The notes below the pieces were generated by a model. The model did no database searches and was not told where the DNA came from. It worked only from the letters and a program-made list of their open reading frames with translations. DNA of 64,000 bases from Bacteroidia bacterium (GTDB lineage: Bacteria > Bacteroidota > Bacteroidia > B-17B0 > Aurantibacillaceae), in NCBI GenBank assembly GCA_020846335.1, contig JADLED010000038.1, positions 27,500 to 91,499 of the forward strand. The letters are read 5' to 3'. Shown here piece after piece: positions 39,970 to 48,779 of this stretch (the stretch's first letter is position 1; every line of letters starts with the position of its first letter). Position numbers and translations under genes: made by a program.

Positions 39970-42819
39970 ATGATAACCAAACAAACTGAAAAAAAATTAT
40001 TTCTGTTAGATGCCTTTGCCCTCATCTACCGTTCCTACTTTGCCTTTAGCAACAATCCCCGCGTTAACTCAAAGGGCTTTAACACCTCGGCCATTTTTGG
40101 TTTTACCAATACCCTGCTCGAAATTTTAAATAAGGAAAAACCCAGTCACATTGCCGTGGTGTTTGATATGGAAGGCCCCACACAACGCCATGTGGAGTTT
40201 GAAGCCTACAAAGCCAACCGAGAGGAGATGCCCGAAGACCTCCGAACCTCTATTCCCATTATCATCGAACTCATTAAGGGTTTCAACATTCCTGTAATGG
40301 GTATTGAAGGCTTTGAGGCCGACGACCTTATTGGCACACTGGCCAAAAAAGCAGAGCTGGCGGGCTTTACCACCTACATGATGACACCCGACAAGGATTA
40401 CGGGCAATTGGTGGATGCCAATACCTTTATTTACAAACCCGCACGATTGGGCAATGGCGCAGAAATTCTGGGTCCTGAAGAAATTTGCAAAAAATGGGAA
40501 ATCCGCAATGTGAGTGAACTCATAGACATTTTAGGATTAATGGGCGACAAGGTGGATAACATTCCGGGCATACCCGGTGTGGGCGAAAAAACAGCCATTC
40601 AACTCATAAAAGATTTTGGCAGCATCGAAAACCTGTTGCAGAACACCGACAAGCTAAAAGGCAAATTGAAAGAGAAGGTGGAAATGCATAAGGACATGGC
40701 CATACAATCCAAACGCCTTGCCACCATTATTTTAGATTGCCCCGTGGAGCTGGACGAGGAATTACTGGCGCTAAAGGAAGTAAACAAACCTGCCCTTCTC
40801 GAAATTTTCCGTGAGTTGGAGTTCCGACGCATTGCCCAGCAAATTGTAGGTGAAGACATAGGAGGCAACGAAAGCCTTCCATCCGAAAAAACAAAAGTTG
40901 AAAAGGTTAAAGCAAAAGGAAACCCTTCGCAGGTTGATATGTTTGCTGACAACAGCAACGAAAATGCCGGCAGCGACGAAGAACAGGAGCCTGCCGCGCC
41001 GGTTTACAAAACCATTGCCGATACCGAACATGTTTATGAACTGGCCGATACTGATGAAAAAATAAATGCGCTGATTAAAGAGCTTCAACAGCAAACAGAA
41101 TATTGTTTCGACAGTGAAACAACTTCGCTCGATACACTGGAGGCAGAGATTGTAGGCTTGTCGTTTGCCATTAAACAATTTCATGCCTGGTATGTGCCCA
41201 TATCGGCCAACAAAGAAGAAGCACAACGCACACTCGATATGTTTGCTCCCGTTTTTAACGATGAAAACAAAACACTGATTGGGCAAAACATTAAATACGA
41301 TTATCAGGTTCTTAAAAATTATGGCATCGAGATTAAAAACAAATTGTTTGATACCATGGTGGCCCACTTCCTGATTATGCCCGACATGCGCCACAACATG
41401 GACGTGCTTTCACAAACCTACCTCAACTATTCGCCGGTGAGTATTGAAACGCTGATTGGTAAAAAGGGCAAAGAGCAAGGCAGCATGCGCGATGTGGAAG
41501 TTGAAAAAATAAAAGACTACGCTGCCGAAGATGCCGATGTGACCCTGCAACTGAAACACAAATTTGCACCCGAACTCGAAAAAAACGAATTGCTTCCGCT
41601 TTTTAACAACGTGGAAGTGCCCCTCATAAAGGTACTGGCCAACATTGAACGCGAGGGCATTAATCTGGATGTTAACGGCCTCCGTGAGTTTTCGGCACAG
41701 TTACAAAACGACATTGCTCTGGTGGAAAAGGAAATTCAGGATTATGCCGGCACCAAATTCAATGTGTCGTCGCCCAAACAGGTGGGCGAGATTTTGTTTG
41801 AGTATTTAAAGATTGTGGAAAAGCCTAAAAAAACAAAAACAGGCCAGTATGCCACCGGCGAAGATGTGTTGAGTAAACTCGAAAACGCACATCCTATTGT
41901 TTCTAAAATTCTGGATTACCGCGAGCTGAACAAATTAAAAAACACCTATGTGGACACGCTGCCCGAAATGGTGAGTAAACAAACGCACCGCATTCACACC
42001 TCCTTTAATCAGGTGGTGGCCGTTACCGGGCGCCTGAGCAGCGATAATCCCAACCTGCAAAACATCCCTATCCGCACCGAGCGCGGCAGGCAAATCCGCA
42101 AGGCTTTTATTCCACGCGACAACGATCATATTTTACTCAGCGCCGATTATTCGCAAATTGAATTGCGCATTGTGGCCAGCATTAGCGGCGACAAAAACAT
42201 GTGCGAGGCTTTTCAGTTAGGTAAAGACATACATACTGCCACCGCCGCCAAAGTGTTTGGTGTGGCCGAAGCCGATGTGACCAAGGAAATGCGCTACAAA
42301 AGCAAGAGCGTTAACTTTGGCATTATTTACGGTCAGGGCGCCTTTGGTTTGGCCGATAACCTCAACATTCCACGCAAGGAAGCGCAGGAACTCATCAGCA
42401 ATTATTTTAAGGAATATGGCGGCATAAAAAGTTATATGGACGACACCATCAATTTTGCCCGCGAAAACGGTTATGTGCAAACGCTGTTGGGCAGAAGGCG
42501 TTGGTTGCGTGACATTAATTCGAACAACGCCACGGTAAGGAGTTTTGCCGAACGCAATGCCATTAACGCGCCCATACAGGGCAGCGCGGCCGACATGATT
42601 AAGGTGGCCATGATAAACATTTACAACGAACTGAAAAAACAAAACTTTAAAAGCAAAATGCTCTTGCAGGTGCATGACGAGTTGGTGTTTGATGTGTATA
42701 AGCCTGAGTTGGAAACCATTCAACCCATTATAGAAAAACTGATGCGCGAAGCCCTGCCTCTAAAAGTGCCAGTAGAAGTAGGACTGGGAACGGGAGAAAA
42801 TTGGTTGGCCGCGCATTGA
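39970..42819 (+). CDS. polA: DNA polymerase I
   Basis: 5' nuclease, 3'-5' exonuclease and polymerase motifs (SADYSQIELRIVASISGD; YKSKSVNFGIIYGQGAFGLA; LLQVHDELVFDV). Confidence 0.95.
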   Translation: MITKQTEKKLFLLDAFALIYRSYFAFSNNPRVNSKGFNTSAIFGFTNTLLEILNKEKPSHIAVVFDMEGPTQRHVEFEAYKANREEMPEDLRTSIPIIIELIKGFNIPVMGIEGFEADDLIGTLAKKAELAGFTTYMMTPDKDYGQLVDANTFIYKPARLGNGAEILGPEEICKKWEIRNVSELIDILGLMGDKVDNIPGIPGVGEKTAIQLIKDFGSIENLLQNTDKLKGKLKEKVEMHKDMAIQSKRLATIILDCPVELDEELLALKEVNKPALLEIFRELEFRRIAQQIVGEDIGGNESLPSEKTKVEKVKAKGNPSQVDMFADNSNENAGSDEEQEPAAPVYKTIADTEHVYELADTDEKINALIKELQQQTEYCFDSETTSLDTLEAEIVGLSFAIKQFHAWYVPISANKEEAQRTLDMFAPVFNDENKTLIGQNIKYDYQVLKNYGIEIKNKLFDTMVAHFLIMPDMRHNMDVLSQTYLNYSPVSIETLIGKKGKEQGSMRDVEVEKIKDYAAEDADVTLQLKHKFAPELEKNELLPLFNNVEVPLIKVLANIEREGINLDVNGLREFSAQLQNDIALVEKEIQDYAGTKFNVSSPKQVGEILFEYLKIVEKPKKTKTGQYATGEDVLSKLENAHPIVSKILDYRELNKLKNTYVDTLPEMVSKQTHRIHTSFNQVVAVTGRLSSDNPNLQNIPIRTERGRQIRKAFIPRDNDHILLSADYSQIELRIVASISGDKNMCEAFQLGKDIHTATAAKVFGVAEADVTKEMRYKSKSVNFGIIYGQGAFGLADNLNIPRKEAQELISNYFKEYGGIKSYMDDTINFARENGYVQTLLGRRRWLRDINSNNATVRSFAERNAINAPIQGSAADMIKVAMINIYNELKKQNFKSKMLLQVHDELVFDVYKPELETIQPIIEKLMREALPLKVPVEVGLGTGENWLAAH

Positions 42820-42849
42820 TGAAGGTGGAAGAAACCAACTTTACACCTG

Positions 42850-42880
42850 TTTGTTTAGACCTTTTATTCTTATATTTTTG
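42850..42880 (+). promoter_or_regulatory. Bacteroidota promoter for the toxin-antitoxin module
   Basis: TTTG-N19-TATTTTTG, between polA and the antitoxin. Confidence 0.65.
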
Positions 42881-42961
42881 TAAAACCACAACAATATAGG
42901 TCTTTTAAATAGGTGCTTATTATTGTTTAAAGGATATACTTAAAACACAAAATTTAAGCCA

Positions 42962-43204
42962 ATGACTCTTCAATTCATTCACGACAACAGAGGCAATACT
43001 ACAGGCGTATATATTCCTATTGAGGAATGGCAATTGTTAAAAACCAAATATGCCGATTTACAAAAGGAGGAAACAGAAAACGTTGAGGAGCCGGCCCCAT
43101 GGCAAAAACAAATTATTGAGGAGCGTTTAAACGATTATTATAAAAATCCTAATGATGTTGGGGACTTTGATAAAACCATAGATGATGTTGAAGAAAGTAT
43201 ATGA
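42962..43204 (+). CDS. putative antitoxin (type II TA)
   Basis: 80 aa, ...PAPWQKQIIEERLNDYYKNPNDVGDFDKTIDDVEESI; overlaps the toxin start by 4 nt (ATGA). Confidence 0.8.
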   Translation: MTLQFIHDNRGNTTGVYIPIEEWQLLKTKYADLQKEETENVEEPAPWQKQIIEERLNDYYKNPNDVGDFDKTIDDVEESI

Positions 43205-43500
43205 ACTATTCTTTTGTAAACAGCCCGTCTGTAAAGTTTGATATTATCAATGCTACTGATTATTATAAAAACATTAACCCTGAACTTGCCAGGCAGTTTT
43301 TGTTTCGTATTCGTGAAGCCAAATCATACATTGCACGCTCTCCCCTTGGCTTTCAGGTTAAATACAAAAACGTAAGAACATTATTGCTAAAACAGTTTCC
43401 TTATCATATTCATTATCTCATTAATGACACTGAACAAAAAATTGTAATTCTTGCGGTGATTCACGCTTATAAAAACCCTTACGATTTTACAACTAGGTAG
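43201..43500 (+). CDS. RelE/ParE family toxin
   Basis: 99 aa, FDIINATDYYKNINPELARQFLFRIREAKSYIARSPLGFQVKYKNVRTLLLKQFPYHIHYLINDTEQKIVILAVIHAYKNP. Confidence 0.88.
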   Translation: MNYSFVNSPSVKFDIINATDYYKNINPELARQFLFRIREAKSYIARSPLGFQVKYKNVRTLLLKQFPYHIHYLINDTEQKIVILAVIHAYKNPYDFTTR

Positions 43501-43573
43501 TACCCCAAATTATTATGTCAAGGTTTATGACACCAGTTACAAAACCGAAATCGTAAGCGAGAAACCCATTCCT

Positions 43574-43660
43574 GAAAAACTGATGCGCGAAGCCCTGCCT
43601 CTAAAAGTGCCGGTTGAAGTAGGACTGGGAACGGGAGAAAATTGGTTGGCGGCACATTAA
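43574..43660 (+). pseudogene. orphan duplicate of the polA 3' end (EKLMREALPLKVPVEVGLGTGENWLAAH*)
   Basis: 82/87 nt identical to 42733..42819; all five differences synonymous (including TGA/TAA). Confidence 0.93.
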
Positions 43661-43767
43661 TCCTATTTAATAAATTAAATCTCTCTTAATTAGATCGATT
43701 TGCCTAATCAATGTAGTTCTTCAATAATCAGCTTAACCATTTCAGCTAAAGATTCCACCATAAAAAA

Positions 43768-43793
43768 ATCCCCACCGGCTACCGATGGGGATT
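43768..43793. terminator. bidirectional terminator
   Basis: AATCCCCACCGGCTACCGATGGGGATT with flanking A and T tracts. Confidence 0.75.
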
Positions 43794-43823
43794 CTTTATT
43801 AATTATAAAATCAATTTCCTTTG

Positions 43824-46208
43824 CTAGTCAACCACCACTTTCTGGCTAACACTTTTTATTCCGTTTTGACCCATTACAAAATACACACCGCTGCTTAATC
43901 CGTTTACTTTTGCCTTGTACTTGTTGGACGCATTGAGTGAAATAGTTTTTATTACCTGGCCCAATTGATTTACCAGACTTAGTTCAATCGTACTTTCAGA
44001 CTCAATCATAAACCATTCATTGCTTGGATTCGGATAAACTACGAGATTGCTTAAGTTAAGATTGTTTTCATTAATGCCCACACAACCATTCACTTTAATT
44101 TGAACGTTGGCCGTGTTACTGCAACCAAACGAGTTGGTGCCCACCACCGAAATATTGAGTGTGGTTACCAGGGTGGATGTTACCACAATGGAAGGTGAGG
44201 TGGCAAATGTGCTCCAGCTATAAGTGCCCGCTCCTGATGCCGTAACGGTAATGGTTTCTGCTTTACACATGCTGGTGCGGCTTGACACTGCTGTTACAGT
44301 AGGGTTTGGATTAACCGTTACCTGAATGGTTTGAGTGTCGGCACAATTAATGTTTCCGGTAGCGGTAATTGATGTTACGGTATAAATAGTGGTAGCCAAA
44401 GGTGTTACGTTTAAAGCAGGGAAAGGGTTATTAGGCAACCACGTATAAGTATCGGCACCGCTGGCTGTGAGTGTGGTACTCATTCCGTCGCAAAGCACCG
44501 TGTTTCCGGCTATTGAAACGGAAGGCGTGTAAACTTCAATAGAAACGGTTTCGGTACCATTACAGCCGCTCAATTCACCGGTTACTGTATAAACAGTTGT
44601 ACTAAGTGGCGACTCAACAGTTACCGATGTGGTAGGCCCGCTGCTCCAGGTGTAGTTGCTGGCGCCACCTGCTGTTAAAGTGGCTGTACCGCCGGCACAA
44701 ATCAACACATCGCTGCTAACAGCCGTTACTGTAGGGCTTGGGTTGGTAATAACCACTGCCACATTGCCCGCCGAACAACCTAAAGAATTGGTAGCGCCCA
44801 CCGAATAGGCAGTTGGTGCTGTTGGATTAACAGTTATGTTAGGTGTGGACATATTACCCGGTGTCCAGGTATAGGTTAAACCACCACTGGCCGTCATAGT
44901 CACAGCGTCGCCCGCACAAACCACAGAGGAGCTGGAAACAATACTGATGGTTGGTATGGGGAGTGCATTAAGGCTTACGGTAGAAGTTCCAGAACAGGTG
45001 CCGTCACTGGCTGTAACTGTATAAATGGTAGTGTTTTGTGGGCTAACTGACACTGAATTGCTCGATGAGCTGCTGTTAATCGGCATCCACGTATAATTGT
45101 TGGCCGCTGCAGCCACATTAAGCACTGCTGTTTGGCCGGAACAAACTACCGAAGGCGAAGCCAGTAAAGAAACTACGAGCGGCGCCACTGTAATGCTGGT
45201 GGTAGCGCTGCCTGTGCCGCACCCGTTTAATCCGGTAACGGTGTAAGTTCCGGAAACCGACGGTGTAAAACCTGTTCCGTTAATAACACCGCCACTCCAG
45301 GTGTAAGAATTAGCACCAGAAGCAGTAAGAATTACTGTTTTACCAAAACACACGTTATTGGTATTGGTGGTAACCGAAAGCACCGGTGCGCCCGCACTTA
45401 CGGTAACTGTAATAACGGTAGAAGACATGCAGTTAGAAACACTCATGGCGGATAAGGTATACGTGGTGTTTACTGACGGTGATACCGCAATGGTTGAGGC
45501 CGTTGAGCCTGTGCTCCAACTGTAATTACTCACCGCATTGGTGTTTAGAGTTATTCCGCCACCCGAACAAACCGCAGGTGCCACCGTGCTGCTGCCCGAT
45601 GTAGCAAATAAATTAATGCTGCAGGCCCCGGTTATTAAAATGTCGTCCACATAAATCCCATCATAGGCATTGCCAATTCCGTCAACCGAATCAAAATTAA
45701 ACTTTACAATAATGGTTTGGCTGGCATAGGCCGAAAGGTTGTAACTCACGGAAGTCCAACCCGAGGTGTTTGACAAACCGCCAGGAGAGCTGCTCGAAGA
45801 AACAATGTCGGTATAGCTTGCACCGTTGTTATTTGATATCGACATTCTTAAAATGTCGTAGGTACAACTGCCACTGCCACATTCGTTGGCCACAAAGTAA
45901 TTAAACGTAAGAGTGCCGCCTAAAGCGCCAATAACCACGGTAGGTGTACGTAAATCGCCACTGGTGGTGCTGCTACCATTACCAAACTGACAACCCGAAC
46001 CCTGGAAAATAGCATGACCGGGGGCACTGTGTCCGGTAAGAGAGCTCTGCGCGCAGGAGTTAGACCAGGCCCAGGCTCCATTTGAAGAGTTGGTGGCCGT
46101 GGTGGTTCCTAAATTGGAATTAAAGGTTTCGGAGTAAAGAATGGTTTGAGCATTGAGTGTTAACCCAGTTACAAATAGTAACAATGTTGCAAGTAAAAGT
46201 TTTTTCAT
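43824..46208 (-). CDS. secreted multi-repeat Ig/PKD-like protein with T9SS type A CTD
   Basis: Signal peptide; many CxGxxxTLTASGAxxYTWSxG...TTxYTVT repeats; C-terminal VVYPNPSNEWFMIES...GVYFVMGQNGIKSVSQKVVVD. Confidence 0.88.
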   Translation of the reverse strand: MKKLLLATLLLFVTGLTLNAQTILYSETFNSNLGTTTATNSSNGAWAWSNSCAQSSLTGHSAPGHAIFQGSGCQFGNGSSTTSGDLRTPTVVIGALGGTLTFNYFVANECGSGSCTYDILRMSISNNNGASYTDIVSSSSSPGGLSNTSGWTSVSYNLSAYASQTIIVKFNFDSVDGIGNAYDGIYVDDILITGACSINLFATSGSSTVAPAVCSGGGITLNTNAVSNYSWSTGSTASTIAVSPSVNTTYTLSAMSVSNCMSSTVITVTVSAGAPVLSVTTNTNNVCFGKTVILTASGANSYTWSGGVINGTGFTPSVSGTYTVTGLNGCGTGSATTSITVAPLVVSLLASPSVVCSGQTAVLNVAAAANNYTWMPINSSSSSNSVSVSPQNTTIYTVTASDGTCSGTSTVSLNALPIPTISIVSSSSVVCAGDAVTMTASGGLTYTWTPGNMSTPNITVNPTAPTAYSVGATNSLGCSAGNVAVVITNPSPTVTAVSSDVLICAGGTATLTAGGASNYTWSSGPTTSVTVESPLSTTVYTVTGELSGCNGTETVSIEVYTPSVSIAGNTVLCDGMSTTLTASGADTYTWLPNNPFPALNVTPLATTIYTVTSITATGNINCADTQTIQVTVNPNPTVTAVSSRTSMCKAETITVTASGAGTYSWSTFATSPSIVVTSTLVTTLNISVVGTNSFGCSNTANVQIKVNGCVGINENNLNLSNLVVYPNPSNEWFMIESESTIELSLVNQLGQVIKTISLNASNKYKAKVNGLSSGVYFVMGQNGIKSVSQKVVVD

Positions 46209-46338
46209 TTGGTTTAGTTTTAGTTCGTCTGTTTATTAAGATTCAGTTTGTCAAAATTAGGCCATTTTTTGCAATATATCACGCTTGTCTCCTTTTTTAC
46301 CCATTAGGAGCGTGTCTGTTTCCTTTTCAATAATTTTC

Positions 46339-46369
46339 TTTGATGCTCGCAATTTGATTTATACATTTA
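46339..46369 (+). promoter_or_regulatory. Bacteroidota promoter
   Basis: TTTG-N19-TACATTTA upstream of the 46386 ATG. Confidence 0.6.
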
Positions 46370-46385
46370 ATCTAAATTAAACCGC

Positions 46386-48578
46386 ATGAAAAAAACATTA
46401 CTTCTGTGTTTCTCAGTGCTTAGCTGCCTAAATCAGTTGTGGGCGCAAAATGCCGGCGATGCCGCCGTTCAAATCAGTGCCATCACTCAATCCTCACCGG
46501 CGCAAATTACCTTAAACTGGTTAACCAACAGCAGCACCTCACAATATCAGGTGTATCGCAAACTCAAAAACGCCACCTTTTGGGGCAGCCCACTGGCAAC
46601 GCTTTCGGGTACCATTGGTCAGTATGTTGACAATACGGTAAGTGCCGGTACCAATTACGAATACCGCATAATTAGGACAGGCACCAATTATTCGGGCTTT
46701 GGCTACATAAATTCAGGAATAGAAATTGCCGCCACCGATTACCGCGGCGAAGTAATTTTACTGGTGGATAGTACTCACATTACTGCTCTTGCTTCTGAAA
46801 TAAAACGTTTAATAACAGACATCGAGGGCGATGGCTGGACCGTAATTCGACACGACGTGGATAGAAACGGTTCGGTTTACCATGTAAAATCTTTGATTGT
46901 TGATGACTATGCCCGCGATTCGGCTGAAATTAAAGCGGTGTTTATTTTGGGTCATGTGCCCGTACCTTACAGCGGTAACATCAATCCCGATGGTCACGGC
47001 GACCACCTGGGCGCATGGCCGGCAGACATTTATTACGGCGATGTGGATGGAATCTGGACCGACCAGTTTGTTACTTCCACCACTGCCTCACCTGCTCGCA
47101 CACAAAACGTTCCCGGCGATGGCAAGTTCGACCAAAGTGTGGTGCCCTCAGATGTGGAACTACAGGTAGGGCGCGTTGATTTTAATAACATGCCCGCATT
47201 TACTTTAACCGAGCAACAACTTTTAAAAAATTATCTGGACAAAGATCATGACTACCGAAAAAAACTATTTGTGCCTGTTAAACGCGCAGTGGTGGATGAT
47301 AACTTTGGTTATTTTAGTGGCGAAGCCTTTGCTGCCAGTGGCTACAAAACCTTTGGAGCCGTGGTGGGAACAAACTCTGTAAGTGTTGCCGATTATATTA
47401 CCAGCATGACGGGCAACAGCTATTTGTGGTCGTATGGCTGCGGTGGGGGCTCCTACACCAGTGCATCGGGCATTGGCACTACGGCCAATTTAGCTTCGGC
47501 CAATTTGCAGGGTGTGTTTACCATGTTGTTTGGTTCTTATTTTGGCGACTGGGATTCACAAAACAATTTTTTAAAAGCACCACTGGCTCAGGGCAAAGTG
47601 CTCACCAACGTGTGGGCGGGCCGACCGCATTACCAGTTTCACCACATGGGATTGGGCGAAAACATAGGTTACGATTTATTGCAAACTCAAAACAATCCGG
47701 GTGGACTTTATTATGCCAGCCCAACCGGAATTACAGGTAGGTGGATACACAATGCCCTGATGGGCGATCCCACGCTTCGCAACAATGTGCTCTCGCCGGT
47801 ATCGAATGTAGTAGCTACTCGAATAGGTAACGATTGTTACATCAACTGGTCGGCAAGCACCGAAACCAATATAGCTGGTTATAATATTTATGTGCGCAAC
47901 GATTCGCTGAAATCCTATATTAAAATTAATTCTGCTCCTGTGGCCGGTACCACTTACACCGACAATTGTTTGCTGGTGAAAGGCATTTATAGCTACATGG
48001 TGCGAACGCTTAAACTGGAAACCACTCCGAGCGGAACTTATTACAACATGAGCGAAGGCATAGCCGATACCGCTTACAACACCAACAACTACGCAGGTTG
48101 CGCCTCTTTTAATTATTCCCTCACTTCGGGCAATGTGGTTAATCTTTTTAATCTCTCAACCGTTGCCACCACTTATCAATGGGACTTTGACAATGGCGCT
48201 ACCAGCACAGCCACTAATCCCGTGGTAACCTATGCCAACAATGGCGTTTATAACATTTCTTTAATTGCTACCAGTGCCTGTTTGGTGGATACAGCCTATC
48301 AAACAGTGGTAATTAACGAGGTTGGGTTGGATAAACTGAGCCTTAACAAACGGGTTACTCTGCTCCCAAATCCCAGTCATGGTAAGTTTAATGTGAGCGT
48401 GGATGGTTCAGAAAAATTCAGTCTTAGCGTAATGGGTAGCGACGGACGCATGGTGTTTTATCAGGAGGCTGTAAATTCCGGCGAAACTCTGAATCTGGAA
48501 TTTTTAGCCAAAGGGGTTTATTTGGCCGAAATTAAATTCAACGGTAATACGGTAACCAAAAAACTTTTAATTGAGTAG
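46386..48578 (+). CDS. secreted gingipain (C25)-like domain protein, FnIII and PKD modules, T9SS type A CTD
   Basis: AVFILGHVPVPYSG...DIYYGDVDGIWTD...DVELQVGRVDFNNMPAF...LLKNYLDKDHDYR, MGDPTLRN; PKD YQWDFDNGATSTATNPVVTY; CTD LLPNPSHGKFNVSV. Confidence 0.75.
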   Translation: MKKTLLLCFSVLSCLNQLWAQNAGDAAVQISAITQSSPAQITLNWLTNSSTSQYQVYRKLKNATFWGSPLATLSGTIGQYVDNTVSAGTNYEYRIIRTGTNYSGFGYINSGIEIAATDYRGEVILLVDSTHITALASEIKRLITDIEGDGWTVIRHDVDRNGSVYHVKSLIVDDYARDSAEIKAVFILGHVPVPYSGNINPDGHGDHLGAWPADIYYGDVDGIWTDQFVTSTTASPARTQNVPGDGKFDQSVVPSDVELQVGRVDFNNMPAFTLTEQQLLKNYLDKDHDYRKKLFVPVKRAVVDDNFGYFSGEAFAASGYKTFGAVVGTNSVSVADYITSMTGNSYLWSYGCGGGSYTSASGIGTTANLASANLQGVFTMLFGSYFGDWDSQNNFLKAPLAQGKVLTNVWAGRPHYQFHHMGLGENIGYDLLQTQNNPGGLYYASPTGITGRWIHNALMGDPTLRNNVLSPVSNVVATRIGNDCYINWSASTETNIAGYNIYVRNDSLKSYIKINSAPVAGTTYTDNCLLVKGIYSYMVRTLKLETTPSGTYYNMSEGIADTAYNTNNYAGCASFNYSLTSGNVVNLFNLSTVATTYQWDFDNGATSTATNPVVTYANNGVYNISLIATSACLVDTAYQTVVINEVGLDKLSLNKRVTLLPNPSHGKFNVSVDGSEKFSLSVMGSDGRMVFYQEAVNSGETLNLEFLAKGVYLAEIKFNGNTVTKKLLIE

Positions 48579-48585
48579 GTTCTTA

Positions 48586-48779
48586 AACCGTAAATAGACA
48601 GTTGTGTTTAGCAACGAAAACTAAAAGCCCCAAGGGATTTGCTTAGCGCATCCCGCGAATTGGCGGGAGAGGACTGTAAGAATAGTTTACACTATTTTGA
48701 AGCCCGCAGAATCGAGTACAAGCAAAGACCGCAGGGGATTTTACGTTTGCAGTCGAAAGTCAACTGTCTATTTACGGTT
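48586..48779. mobile_element. MITE-like or structured element with perfect 19-bp terminal inverted repeats
   Basis: AACCGTAAATAGACAGTTG (48586-48604) and CAACTGTCTATTTACGGTT (48761-48779); internal hairpins TCCCGC-GAATTG-GCGGGA and AATAG-TTTACA-CTATT; possible TAA target duplication. Confidence 0.6.

Noticed and set aside
40771-41394. Long antisense ORFs in polA, metH, czcA and others (e.g. 40771..41394, 42217..42723, 11870..12316)
   Set aside because: They lie opposite strongly conserved coding genes and lack recognisable protein features; shadow ORFs
43824-46208. Tandem repeat/CRISPR-like periodicity in the T9SS gene
   Set aside because: Repetition is at the Ig/PKD domain level in protein, with diverged DNA; no direct repeats with uniform spacers
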